From Halictus rubicundus (taxonomy: Eukaryota; Arthropoda; Insecta; Hymenoptera; Halictidae), in NCBI RefSeq assembly GCF_050948215.1, contig NW_027488884.1:62001-126000 (forward strand): a stretch of 64,000 bases of DNA, given 5' to 3'. The translations under genes and the position numbers were made by a program. Of this stretch, positions 26,127 to 39,317 are shown piece after piece. Under the pieces are notes generated by a model, which had not been told where the DNA came from, did no database searches, and worked only from the letters and a program-made list of their open reading frames with translations. Every line of letters starts with the position of its first letter. Position 1 is the stretch's first letter.

Positions 26127-28399
26127 TACGGTAGTGGATTGGATAGGATACAGGATAGGAGACGATAGAGTATAGGATAGGATAGAGGATAGGATTGGGG
26201 ATTGGATACGATAGAGGATAGGATAGGATAGATGATATTATAGGAAATAGGATAGGATAGGATGGAGGATAAGATAGGATAGAGGATAAGATAGGATAGC
26301 GGAAAGGATAGGATAGAGTATAGGATAGGATAGAGGATAGGATAGGATAGAGGATAGGATAGGATAGAGGATAGAATAGGATAGAGGATAGGATAGGATA
26401 GAGGATAGGATACGATAGAGGATAGGATAGGATAGAGAATAGGATATAGGATTGGATAGGATAGAGGATAGGATACGATAGAGGATAGGATAGGATAGGA
26501 TAGAGAATAGCATACGATAGAGGATAGAATGGAATGGAAGATAGGATAGAGGAAAGGATAGGATAGAGGATAGGATAGGATAGAGGATAGTACAGGATAG
26601 AGTATACGATAGAGGATTGGATATGATAGAGGATAGGATAGAGGATACGATAGAGGATTGGATATGATAGAGGATAGGATAGAGGATAGAATAGGATAGA
26701 GGATAGGATAGGATAGAAGATAGGATAGGATAGAGGATAGGATACAGGATATGATAGGATAGAGGATAGGATATGATAGAGGATAGGATAGGATAGGATA
26801 GAGGATAGGATAGGATAGAGGATGGGATAGGATAGAGGATAGGATATGATAGAGGATAGGATAGGATAGAGGATCGGATAGAGGATAGGATAGGATAGAG
26901 GATCGGATAGAGGATAGGATAGGATAGAGGATAGGATAGGATAGAGGATAGAGTAGGATAGAGGATAGGATAGGATAAAGGATAGGTTTGGATAGAGGAT
27001 CGGATAGAGGATAGAATAGGATAGAGGATAGGATAGGATAGAGGGTAGTATAGGATAGAGGATAGGATAGGATAGAGGATAGGATAGGATAGAGGATAGA
27101 GTAGGATAGAGGATAGGATAGGATAGAGGATAGGAAGGGGATAGGATAGGATAGAGGATCGGATAGAGGATTGGATAGGATAGAGGATAGGATAGGATAG
27201 AGGATAGAATAGGATAGAGGATAGGATAGGATAGAGGATAGGATACGATAGAGGATAGGATAGGATAGAGAATAGGATATAGGATTGGATAGGATAGAGG
27301 ATAGGATACGATAGAGGATAGGATAGGATAGGATAGAGAATAGCATACGATAGAGGATAGAATGGAATGGAAGATAGGATAGAGGAAAGGATAGGATAGA
27401 GGATAGAGGATAGGATAGGATAGAGGATAGGATAGGATACAGGATAGGATAGGATAGAGGATAGGATAGGATAGAGGATAGGATAGGATAGAGGATAGAA
27501 TAGGATAGGATAGAGGATAGGATAGGATTGAGGATAGGACAGGATAGAGGATAGGAGAGGATAGAGGATAGGATAGCATAGAGGATAGGATAGAGGATAC
27601 GGTAGTGGATTGGATAGGATACAGGATAGGAGACGATAGAGTATAGGATAGGATAGAGGATAGGATTGGGGATTGGATACGATAGAGGATAGGATAGGAT
27701 AGATGATATTATAGGAAATAGGATAGGATAGGATGGAGGATAAGATAGGATAGAGGATAAGATAGGATAGCGGAAAGGATAGGATAGAGTATAGGATAGG
27801 ATAGAGGATAGGATAGGATAGAGGATAGGATAGGATAGAGGATAGAATAGGATAGAGGATAGGATAGGATAGAGGATAGGATACGATAGAGGATAGGATA
27901 GGATAGAGAATAGGATATAGGATTGGATAGGATAGAGGATAGGATACGATAGAGGATAGGATAGGATAGGATAGAGAATAGCATACGATAGAGGATAGAA
28001 TGGAATGGAAGATAGGATAGAGGAAAGGATAGGATAGAGGATAGGATAGGATAGAGGATAGTACAGGATAGAGTATACGATAGAGGATTGGATATGATAG
28101 AGGATAGGATAGAGGATACGATAGAGGATTGGATATGATAGAGGATAGGATAGAGGATAGAATAGGATAGAGGATAGGATAGGATAGAAGATAGGATAGG
28201 ATAGAGGATAGGATACAGGATATGATAGGATAGAGGATAGGATATGATAGAGGATAGGATAGGATAGGATAGAGGATAGGATAGGATAGAGGATGGGATA
28301 GGATAGAGGATAGGATATGATAGAGGATAGGATAGGATAGAGGATCGGATAGAGGATAGGATAGGATAGAGGATCGGATAGAGGATAGGATAGGATAGA

Positions 28400-29090
28400 G
28401 GATAGAGGATAGGATAGGATAGAGGATAGGATAGAGGATAGGATAGAGGATAGGATAGAGGATAGGATAGAGGATAGGATAGAGGATAGGATAGGTAATT
28501 GGATAGGATAGAGTATAGGATAAGGTAGAGGATAGGATAGGATAGAGGATATAATAGGATAGAGGATAGGATAGGATAGAGGATATAATAGGATAGAGGA
28601 TAGGATAGGATAGAGGATAGGATAGGAAAGAGGATAGGATAGGATAGCGGGTAGGATAGGATAGAGGATAGGATAGAGGATAGGATAGGATAGAGGATAG
28701 GATAGAGGATAGGATAGGATAGAGGATCGGATAGAGGATAGGATAGGATAGAGGATAGGATAGGATAGAGGATAGAGTAGGATAGAGGATAGGATAGGAT
28801 AAAGGATAGGTTTGGATAGAGGATCGGATAGAGGATAGAATAGGATAGAGGATAGGATAGGATAGAGGGTAGTATAGGATAGAGGATAGGATAGAATAGA
28901 GGATAGGATAGAGGATAGGATAGGATAGGATAGAGGATAGGATAGGATAGGATAGAGGATAGGATAGGATAGTGTAAACGATATTATAGAGGATAGGATA
29001 GGATAGAGGATCGGATAGAGGATAGGATAGGATAGGATAGAGGATAGGATAGAGGATAGGATAGAGGATAGGATAGGATAGAGGATAGGA
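28400..29090 (+). repeat. Duplicated block, left copy (offset about 2699 bp)
   Basis: Recurs at about 31100-31790. Shared markers are six 12-mers before taattgg (28421 and 31132), gatagcgggtagg, gataggtttgg and gtgtaaac (28974 and 31673, offset 2699). At the left end the offset is 2711 bp, so the copies also differ by a small indel. Confidence 0.82.
28421..28492 (+). repeat. Six 12-bp units before a taattgg cassette
   Basis: The agagg word occurs at 28421, 28433, 28445, 28457, 28469 and 28481, followed directly by the taattgg cassette at 28496. Because 12 is a multiple of 3, the minus strand reads a four-residue peptide repeat here instead of the 17-residue one. Confidence 0.92.
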
Positions 29091-29219
29091 TAGGTAATTG
29101 GATAGGATAGAGTATAGGATAAGGTAGAGGATAGGATAGGATAGAGGATATAATAGGATAGAGGATAGGATAGGATAGAGGATAGGATAGGATAAAGGAT
29201 AGGATAGGATAGAGGATAG

Positions 29220-30370
29220 GATAGGATAGAGGATAGAATAGGATAGATGATAGGATGGGATAGAGGATAGGATAGGATAGAGGATAGGATAGGATAGAGG
29301 ACAGGATAGGATAGAGGATAGGATAGAGGATAGGATAGAGGATAGGATAGGATAGAGGATAGGATAGGTAATTGGATAGGATAGAGTATAGGATAAGGTA
29401 GAGGATAGGATAGGATAGAGGATATAATAGGATAGAGGATAGGATAGGATAGAGGATAGGATAGGATAGAGGATAGGATAGTATAGAGGATAGAGTAGGA
29501 TAGAGGATAGGATAGGATAAAGGATAGGATAGAGGATAGGATAGAGGATAGGATAGAGGATAGGATAGAGGATAGGATAGAGGATAGGATAGAGGATAGG
29601 ATAGGTAATTGGATAGGATAGAGTATAGGATAAGGTAGAGGATAGGATAGGATAGAGGATATAATAGGATAGAGGATAGGATAGGATAGAGGATAGGATA
29701 GGAAAGAGGATAGGATAGGATAGAGGGTAGGATAGGATAGAGGATAGTATAGAGGATAGGATAGGATAGAGGATAGGATAGAGGATAGGATAGGATAGAG
29801 GATGGGATAGGATAGAGGATAGGATATGATAGAGGATAGGATAGGATAGAGGATCGGATAGAGGATAGGATAGGATGGAGGGTAGTATAGGATAGAGGAT
29901 AGGATAGAATAGAGGATAGGATATCATAAAGGATAGGATAGGATAGAGGATAGGATAGGATAGGATAGAGGATAGGATAGGATAGGATAGAGGATAGGAT
30001 AGGATAGGATAGGATAGAGGATAGGATAGGATAGGATAGAGGATAGGATAGGATAGGATAGAGGATAGGATAGAGGATAGGATAGAGGATAGGATAGGAT
30101 AGAGGATAGGATAGGATAGAGGAGAGGATAGGATAGAGGATAGGATAGGATAGTTGATATTATAGGATAGAGGATAGGATATGATAGAGTAAACGATATT
30201 ATAGAGGATAGGATAGGATAGAGGATAGGATAGGATAGAGGATAGGCTGGGTTAGAGGATAGGATAGGATAGAGGATAGGATAGGATAGAGGATAGGATA
30301 TGATGGAGGATAGGATAGGATAGAGGATAGGATAGGATAGAGGATAGGATAGGATAGAAGATAGGATAGA
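29220..30370 (+). repeat. Duplicated block, left copy (offset about 3094 bp)
   Basis: Recurs at about 32340-33464. Measured offsets are 3118 bp at gatggga (29255/32373), 3101 at gacagg (29300/32401) and 3094 at taattgg (29369/32463) and gagtaaac (30189/33283). The steps of 17 and 7 bp correspond to gain or loss of whole words. Confidence 0.82.
29531..29602 (+). repeat. Six 12-bp units before a taattgg cassette
   Basis: The agagg word occurs at 29531, 29543, 29555, 29567, 29579 and 29591, with taattgg at 29606. The left flank (gatagtatagagg, gatagagtagg, gataaagg) is shared with the tracts at 32625, 36009, 36908 and 43802. Confidence 0.92.
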
Positions 30371-31099
30371 GGATAGGATAGGATAGAGGATAGGCTGGGT
30401 TAGAGGATAGGATAGGATAGAGGATAGGATAGGATAGAGGATAGGATATGATGGAGGATAGGATAGGATAGAGGATAGGATAGGATAGAGGATAGGATAG
30501 GATAGAAGATAGGATAGGATAGAGGATAGGATAGGATACAGGATATGATAGGATAGAGGATAGGATATGATAGAGGATAGGATAGGATACAGGATAGGAT
30601 AGGATAGAGGATAGGATAGGTAATTGGATAGGATAGGATAGAGGATAGGATAGGTAATTGGATAGGACAGAGTATAGGATAAGGTAGAGGATAGGATAGG
30701 ATAGAGGATATAATAGGATAGAGGATAGGATAGGATAGAGGATAGGATAGGAAAGAGGATAGGATAGGATAGAGGGTAGGATAGGATAGAGGATAGGATA
30801 GAGGATAGGATAGGATAGGATAGAGGATAGGATAGGATAGAGGATAGGATAGAGGATAGGATAGGATAGAGGATAGGATAGGATAGAGGATAGGATAGAG
30901 GATAGGATATGATAGAGGATAGGATAGGTAATTGGATACGATAGAGGATAGGATAGGATACGATAGAGGATAGGATAGGATAGAGGATAGGATAGGATAG
31001 AGGATAGGATAGAGGATATGATAGGATAGGATAGAGGATAGGATAGGATAGAGCATCGGATAGAGGATAGGATAGGATAGAGGATCGGATAGAGGATAG

Positions 31100-31790
31100 G
31101 ATAGGATAGAGGATAGAGGATAGGATAGGATAGAGGATAGGATAGAGGATAGGATAGAGGATAGGATAGAGGATAGGATAGAGGATAGGATAGAGGATAG
31201 GATAGGTAATTGGATAGGATAGAGTATAGGATAAGGTAGAGGATAGGATAGGATAGAGGATATAATAGGATAGAGGATAGGATAGGATAGAGGATATAAT
31301 AGGATAGAGGATAGGATAGGATAGAGGATAGGATAGGAAAGAGGATAGGATAGGATAGCGGGTAGGATAGGATAGAGGATAGGATAGAGGATAGGATAGG
31401 ATAGAGGATAGGATAGAGGATAGGATAGGATAGAGGATCGGATAGAGGATAGGATAGGATAGAGGATAGGATAGGATAGAGGATAGAGTAGGATAGAGGA
31501 TAGGATAGGATAAAGGATAGGTTTGGATAGAGGATCGGATAGAGGATAGAATAGGATAGAGGATAGGATAGGATAGAGGGTAGTATAGGATAGAGGATAG
31601 GATAGAATAGAGGATAGGATAGAGGATAGGATAGGATAGGATAGAGGATAGGATAGGATAGTGTAAACGATATTATAGAGGATAGGATAGGATAGAGGAT
31701 CGGATAGAGGATAGGATAGGATAGGATAGAGGATAGGATAGAGGATAGGATAGAGGATATGATAGAGGATCGGATAGAGGATAGGATAGG
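31100..31790 (+). repeat. Duplicated block, right copy (offset about 2699 bp)
   Basis: Partner of 28400-29090. Between this block and the downstream one the offset rises from 2699 to about 3094-3118 bp. The right-hand copy therefore has about 400 bp of additional satellite, including an extra gatgggatagagg word at about 32111. Confidence 0.8.
31132..31203 (+). repeat. Six 12-bp units before a taattgg cassette
   Basis: The agagg word occurs at 31132 and then every 12 bp to 31192, with taattgg at 31207. It is the duplicate of the tract at 28421 and has the same copy number. Confidence 0.92.
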
Positions 31791-32339
31791 ATAGAGGAAA
31801 GGATAGGATAGAGGATAGGATAGGTAATTGGATAGGTTAGAGGATAGGATAAGTTAGAGGATAGTATAGGATAGAGGATAGGATAGGATAGAGGATAGGA
31901 TAGGATAAAGGATAGGATAGGATAGAGGATAGGATAGGATAGAGGATAGAATAGGATAGATGATAGGATAGGATAGAGAATAGGATAGGATAGAGGATAG
32001 GATAGGATAGAGGATAGGATAGAGGATAGTATAGGATAGAGGATAGGATAGAGGATAGAATAGGATAGAGGATAGGATAGGATAGAGGATAGAATAGGAT
32101 AGATGATAGGATGGGATAGAGGATAGGATAGGATAGAGGATAGGATAGGATAGAGGACAGGATAGGATAGAGGATAGGATAGAGGATAGGATAGGATAGA
32201 GGATAGGATAGGTAATTGGATAGGATAGAGTATAGGATAAGGTAGAGGATAGGATAGGATAGAGGATATAATAGGATAGAGGATAGGATAGGATAGAGGA
32301 TAGGATAGGATAAAGGATAGGATAGGATAGAGGATAGGA

Positions 32340-33464
32340 TAGGATAGAGGATAGAATAGGATAGATGATAGGATGGGATAGAGGATAGGATAGGATAGAG
32401 GACAGGATAGGATAGAGGATAGGATAGAGGATAGGATAGGATAGGATAGAGGATAGGATAGGTAATTGGATAGGATAGAGTATAGGATAAGGTAGAGGAT
32501 AGGATAGGATAGAGGATATAATAGGATAGAGGATAGGATAGGATAGAGGATAGGATAGGATAGAGGATAGGATAGTATAGAGGATAGAGTAGGATAGAGG
32601 ATAGGATAGGATAAAGGATAGGATAGAGGATAGGATAGAGGATAGGATAGAGGATAGGATAGAGGATAGGATAGAGGATAGGATAGAGGATAGGATAGGT
32701 AATTGGATAGGATAGAGTATAGGATAAGGTAGAGGATAGGATAGGATAGAGGATATAATAGGATAGAGGATAGGATAGGATAGAGGATAGGATAGGAAAG
32801 AGGATAGGATAGGATAGAGGGTAGGATAGGATAGAGGATAGTATAGAGGATAGGATAGGATAGAGGATAGGATAGAGGATAGGATAGGATAGAGGATGGG
32901 ATAGGATAGAGGATAGGATATGATAGAGGATAGGATAGGATAGAGGATCGGATAGAGGATAGGATAGGATAGAGGGTAGTATAGGATAGAGGATAGGATA
33001 GAATAGAGGATAGGATATCATAAAGGATAGGATAGGATAGAGGATAGGATAGGATAGGATAGAGGATAGGATAGGATAGGATAGAGGATAGGATAGGATA
33101 GGATAGGATAGAGGATAGGATAGTATAGGATAGAGGATAGGATAGGATAGGATAGAGGATAGGATAGAGGATAGGATAGAGGATAGGATAGGATAGAGGA
33201 TAGGATAGGATAGAGGAGAGGATAGGATAGAGGATAGGATAGGATAGTTGATATTATAGGATAGAGGATAGGATATGATAGAGTAAACGATATTATAGAG
33301 GATAGGATAGGATAGAGGATAGGATAGGATAGAGGATAGGCTGGGTTAGAGGATAGGATAGGATAGAGGATAGGATAGGATAGAGGATAGGATATGATGG
33401 AGGATAGGATAGGATAGAGGATAGGATAGGATAGAGGATAGGATAGGATAGAAGATAGGATAGG
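32340..33464 (+). repeat. Duplicated block, right copy (offset about 3094 bp)
   Basis: Partner of 29220-30370. It ends in the gaggctgggttagagg segment (about 33340), which is also found at about 30242 and 30390 and in domain 2 at about 11310, 12065, 15105 and 15477, linking the two domains. Confidence 0.82.
32625..32696 (+). repeat. Six 12-bp units before a taattgg cassette
   Basis: The agagg word occurs at 32625 and then every 12 bp to 32685, with taattgg at 32700. It is the duplicate of the tract at 29531 at offset 3094 and has the same copy number. Confidence 0.92.
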
Positions 33465-36008
33465 ATAGATGATAGGATAGGATACAGGATATGATAGGAT
33501 AGAGGATAGGATATGATAGAGGATAGGATAGGATAGGATAGAGGATAGGATAGGATAGGATAGAGGATAGGATAGGATAGAGGATCGGATAGAGGATAGG
33601 ATAGGATACAGGATAGGATAGGATAGAGGATAGGATATGATAGAGGATAGGATAGGATACGATAGAGGATAGGATAGAGGATCGGATAGAGGATAGGATA
33701 GGATAGAGGATCGGATAGAGGATAGGATAGGATAGAGGATAGGATAGGATAGAGGATAGGATAGGATAGAGGATAGGATAGGATAGAGGATAGAGTAGGA
33801 TAGAGGATAGGATAGGATAGAGGATAGGATAGAGGATAGGATAGGATAGAGGATCGGATAGAGGATTGGATAGGATAGAGGATAGGATAGGATAGAGGAA
33901 AGGATAGGATAGAAGATAGGATAGGATAAATGATAGGATAGGAAAGATGGTATGATAGGATAGAGGATAGATTATAGGATAGGATAGAGGATAGGATAGA
34001 GGATAGGATAGGATAGGATAGAGGATAGGATAGGATAGAGGATAGAATAGGATTGAGGAGCGTTTAGGATAGAGGATAGGATATGATAGAGGATAGGATA
34101 GTATACGATAGAGGATAGGATAGGATAGAGGATAGGATAGGATAGAGGATAGGATAAGATAGAGAATAGGATAGAGGATAGGATAGAGGATAGGATAGGA
34201 TAGAGGATAGGATAGGATAGAGGATAGGATAGGATAGAGGATAGAATACGATAGAGGATAGGATTGGATAGAGGACAGGATAGGATAGAGGATCGGATAG
34301 AGGATAGGATAGGATAGAGGATAGGATAGAGGATAGGATAGAGGATAGGATAGGATAGAGGATAGGATAGGATAGAGGATAGGATAGGATAGAGGATAGG
34401 ATAGAGGATCGGATAGAGCATAGGATAGGATAGAGGATAGGATAGGATAGAGGATAGGATAGGTAATTGGATAGGATAGGATAGAGGATAGGATAGGTAA
34501 TTGGATAGGATAGAGTATAGGATAAGGTAGAGGATACGATAGGATAGAGGATATAATAGGATAGAGGATAGGATAGGATAGAGGATATAATAGGATAGAG
34601 GATAGGATAGGATAGAGGATAGGATAGGAAAGAGGATAGGATAGGATAGAGGGTAGGATAGGATAGAGGATAGGATAGAGGATAGGATAGGATAGGATAG
34701 AGGATAGGATAGGATAGAGGATAGGATAGGATAGAGGATAGAATAGAGGATAGGATAGGATAGAGGATAGGATAGGTAATTGGATACGATAGAGGATAGG
34801 ATAGGATACGATAGAGAATAGGATAGGATAGAGGATAGGATAGGATAGAGGATAGGATAGGTAATTGGATAGGATAGAGTATAGGATAAGGTAGAGGATA
34901 GGATAGGATAGAGGATATAATGGGATAGAGGATAGGATAGGATAGAGGATAGGATAGGAAAGAGGATACGATAGGATAGAGGGTAGGATAGGATAGAGGA
35001 TAGGATAGAGGATAGGATAGGATAGAGGATAGGATAGGATAGAGGATAGGATAGAGGATAGGATAGGATAGAGGATGGGATAGGATAGAGGATAGGATAT
35101 GATAGAGGATAGGATAGGATAGACGATCGGATAGAGGATAGGATAGGATAGAGGATCGGATAGAGGATAGGATAGGATAGAGGATAGAGTAGGATAGAGG
35201 ATAGGATAGGATAAAGGATAGGTTTGGATAGAGGATAGAATAGGATAGAGGATAGGATAGGATAGAGGGTAGTATAGGATAGAGGATAGGATAGAATAGA
35301 GGATAGGATATCATAAAGGATAGGATAGGATAGAGGATAGGATAGGATAGGATAGGATAGAGGATAGGATAGGATAGGATAGAGGATAGGATAGGATAGG
35401 ATAGAGGATAGGATAGGATAGGATAGAGGATAGGATAGAGGATAGGATAGAGGATCGGATAGAGGATAGGATAGGATAGAGGAAAGGATAGGATAGAGGA
35501 TAGGATAGGTAATTGGATAGGATAGAGGACAGGATAAGTTAGAGGATAGTATAGGATAGAGGATAGGATAGGATAGAGGATAGGATAGGATAAAGGATAG
35601 GATAGGATAGAGGATAGGATAGGATAGAGGATAGAATAGGATAGATGATAGGATAGGATAGAGAATAGGATAGGATAGAGGATAGGATAGGATAGAGGAT
35701 AGGATAGAGGATAGTATAGGATAGAGGATAGGATAGAGGATAGGATAGGATAGAGGATAGGATAGGATAGAGGATAGGATAGGATAGAGGACAGGATAGG
35801 ATAGAGGATAGGATAGAGGATAGGATAGGATAGAGGATAGGATAGGTAATTGGATAGGATGGAGTATAGGATAAGGTAGAGGATAGGATAGGATAGAGGA
35901 TATAATAGGATAGAGGATAGGATAGGATAGAGGATAGGATAGGATAGAGGATAGGATAGTATAGAGGATAGAGTAGGATAGAGGATAGGATAGGATAAAG
36001 GATAGGAT

Positions 36009-36056
36009 AGAGGATAGGATAGAGGATAGGATAGAGGATAGGATAGAGGATAGGAT
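36009..36056 (+). repeat. Four 12-bp units before a taattgg cassette
   Basis: The agagg word occurs at 36009, 36021, 36033 and 36045, with taattgg at 36060. The left flank is the same as for the six-unit tracts, so this is a shorter version of the same tract. Confidence 0.9.
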
Positions 36057-36907
36057 AGGTAATTGGGTAGGATAGAGTATAGGATAAGGTAGAGGATAGG
36101 ATAGGATAGAGGATATAATAGGATAGAGGATAGGATAGGATAGAGGATAGGATAGGAAAGAGGATAGGATAGGATAGAGGGTAGGATAGGATAGAGGATA
36201 GGATAGAGGATAGGATAGGATAGAGGATAGGATAGAGGATAGGAGAGGATAGAGGATGGGATAGGATAGAGGATAGGATATGATAGAGGATAGGATAGGA
36301 TAGAGGATCGGATAGAGGATAGGATAGGATAGAGGATCGGATAGAGGATAGGATAAGATAGAGGATAGGATAGGATAGAGGATAGAGTAGGATAGAGGAT
36401 AGGATAGGATAAAGGATAGGTTTGGATAGAGGATCGGATAGAGGATAGAATAGGATAGAGGATAGGATAGGATAGAGGGTAGTATAGGATAGAGGATAGG
36501 ATAGAATAGAGGATAGGATATCATAAAGGATAGGATAGGATAGATGATAGAATAGGATAGAGAATAGGATAGGATAGAGGATAGGATAGGATAGAGGATA
36601 GGATAGAGGATAGTATAGGATAGAGGATAGGATAGAGGATAGGATAGGATAGAGGATAGGATAGGATAGAGGATAGGATAGGATAGAGGACAGGATAGGA
36701 TAGAGGATAGGATAGAGGATAGGATAGGATAGAGGATAGGATAGGTAATTGGATAGGATGGAGTATAGGATAAGGTAGAGGATAGGATAGGATAGAGGAT
36801 ATAATAGGATAGAGGATAGGATAGGATAGAGGATAGGATGGGATAGAGGATAGGATAGTATAGAGGATAGAGTAGGATAGAGGATAGGATAGGATAAAGG
36901 ATAGGAT

Positions 36908-36943
36908 AGAGGATAGGATAGAGGATAGGATAGAGGATAGGAT
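36908..36943 (+). repeat. Three 12-bp units before a taattgg cassette
   Basis: The agagg word occurs at 36908, 36920 and 36932, with taattgg at 36947. Its 6894-bp-offset partner at 43802 also has three units. Confidence 0.9.
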
Positions 36944-38666
36944 AGGTAATTGGATAGGATAGAGTATAGGATAAGGTAGAGGATAGGATAGGATAGAGGA
37001 TATAATAGGATAGAGGATAGGATAGGATAGAGGATAGGATAGAGGATAGGATAGGATAGAGGATCGGATAGAGGATAGGATAAGATAGAGGATAGGATAG
37101 GATAGAGGGTAGTATAGGATAGAGGATAGGATAGAATAGAGGATAGGATATCATAAAGGATAGGATAGGATAGAGGATAGGATAGGATAGGATAGGATAG
37201 GATAGAGGATAGGATAGGATAGAGGATAGGATAGAGGATAGGAGAGGATAGAGGATGGGATAGGATAGAGGATAGGATATGATAGAGGATAGGATAGGAT
37301 AGAGGATCGGATAGAGGATAGGATAGGATAGAGGATCGGATAGAGGATAGGATAAGATAGAGGATAGGATAGGATAGAGGGTAGTATAGGATAGAGGATA
37401 GGATAGAATAGAGGATAGGATATCATAAAGGATAGGATAGGATAGAGGATAGGATAGGATAGGATAGGATAGGATAGAGGATAGGATAGGATAGGATAGA
37501 GGATAGGATAGGATAGGATAGAGGATAGGATAGAGGATAGGATAGGATAGAGGATAGGATAGAATAGAGGAGAGGATAGGATAGAGGATAGGATAGGATA
37601 GTTGATATTATAGGATAGAGGATAGGATATGATAGAGTAAACGATATTATAGAGGATAGGATAGGATAGAGGATCGGATAGAGGATAGGATAGGATAGGA
37701 TAGAGGATAGGATAGAGGATAGGATAGAGGATCGGATAGAGGATAGGATAGGATAGAGGAAAGGATAGGATAGAGGATAGGATAGGTAATTGGATAGGAT
37801 AGAGGATAGGATAGGATAGAGGATAGGATAGGTAATTGGATAGGATAGAGGATAGGATAAGTTAGAGGATAGTATAGGATAGAGGATAGGATAGGATAGA
37901 GGATAGGATAGTATAAAGGATAGGATAGAATAGAGGATAGGATAGGATAGAGGATAGAATAGGATAGATGATAGGATAGGATAGAGAATAGGATAGGATA
38001 GAGGATATTATAGGATAGAGGATAGGATAGAGGATAGTATAGGATAGAGGATAGGATAGAGGATAGGATAGAGGGTAGGATAGAGGATAGGATAGAGGAT
38101 AGGATAGGATAGAGGATAGGATAGGATAGAGGATAGAATAGGATAGATGATAGGATGGGATAGAGGATAGGATAGGATAGAGGATAGGATAGGATAGAGG
38201 ACAGGATAGGATAGAGGATAGGATAGAGGATAGGATAGGATAGAGGATAGGATAGGTAATTGGATAGGATAGAGTATAGGATAAGGTAGAGGATAGGATA
38301 GGATAGAGGATATAATAGGATAGAGGATAGGATAGGATAGAGGATAGGATAGGATGAAGGATAGGATAGGATAGAGGATAGGATAGGATAGAGGATAGAA
38401 TAGGATAGATGATAGGATGGGATAGAGGATAGGATAGGATAGAGGATAGGATAGGATAGAGGACAGGATAGGATAGAGGATAGGATAGAGGATAGGATAG
38501 AGGATAGGATAGGATAGAGGATAGGATAGGTAATTGGATAGGATAGAGTATAGGATAAGGTAGAGGATAGGATAGGATAGAGGATATAATAGGATAGAGG
38601 ATAGGATAGGATAGAGGATAGGTTAGGATAGTTGATATTATAGGATAGAGGATAGGATATGATAGA

Positions 38667-39317
38667 GTAAACGATATTATAGAGGATAGGATAGGATAGA
38701 GGATCGGATAGAGGATAGGATAGGATAGGATAGAGAATAGGATAGAGGATAGGATAGAGGATCGGATAGAGGATAGGATAGGATAGAGGAAAGGATAGGA
38801 TAGAGGATAGGATAGGTAATTGGATAGGATAGAGGATAGGATAAGTTAGAGGATAGTATAGGATAGAGGATAGGATAGGATAGAGGATAGGATAGGATAA
38901 AGGATAGGATAGGATAGAGGATAGGATAGGATAGAGGATAGAATAGGATAGATGATAGGATAGGATAGAGACTAGGATAGGATAGAGGATAGGATAGGAT
39001 AGAGGATAGGATAGAGGATAGTATAGGATAGAGGATAGGATAGAATAGAGGATAGGATATCATAAAGGATAGGATAGGATAGAGGATAGGATAGGATAGG
39101 ATAGAGGATAGGATAGGATAGGATAGGATAGAGGATAGGATAGGATAGGATAGGATAGAGGAAAGGATAGGATAGGATAGAGGATAGGATAGGATAGGAT
39201 AGAGGATAGGATAGAGGATAGGATAGGATAGAGGATAGGATAGGATAGAGGAGAGGATAGGATAGAGGATAGGATAGGATAGTTGATATTATAGGATAGA
39301 GGATAGGATATGATAGA
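38667..39317 (+). repeat. 651-bp module, copy 1 (gaaagg allele)
   Basis: Spans one gagtaaacgatatta marker to the next. Near 39160 it carries gaggaaaggatagg, where the copies at 41004 and 49170 have gaggataggatagg. It is matched by 45561-46211 at offset 6894. Confidence 0.88.

Larger units (their letters stand above)
10641..28000 (+). repeat. Domain 2: anchor-based higher-order repeats
   Basis: The array is cleaner here and organised around ten copies of an anchor, tacggtagtggattgg, at 11071, 12474, 16431, 17942, 19155, 21727, 22940, 24914, 26127 and 27598. Each anchor is followed at +111 by gatattataggaaatagg, which supplies a minus-strand stop codon, and about 160 bp after the anchor by either agcggaaagg (subtype A) or aggggaaagg (subtype B). 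B copies are 17942, 21727 and 24914; the rest are A. Spacings are 1403, 3957, 1511, 1213, 2572, 1213, 1974, 1213 and 1471 bp. Each anchor is preceded by gattgaggataggacagg and gatagcatagagg words. Confidence 0.92.
28001..33500 (+). repeat. Domain 3: transition zone rich in 12-mers and taattgg cassettes
   Basis: The domain-2 anchor is no longer found. The taattgg cassette, followed by gagtataggataagg, becomes frequent (28496, 29094, 29369, 29606, 30621, 30654, 30929, 31207 and more), as do runs of 12-bp units and 22-bp units. The gtaaacgatatta marker appears as gtgtaaac (28974, 31673) and as gagtaaac (30189, 33283). Confidence 0.9.

Noticed and set aside
34061..34066. Possible insertion scar or recombination site at the unusual cgttt word
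   Set aside because: No target-site duplication, terminal repeat or inserted sequence surrounds it. It is a short substitution cluster shared with 54196.
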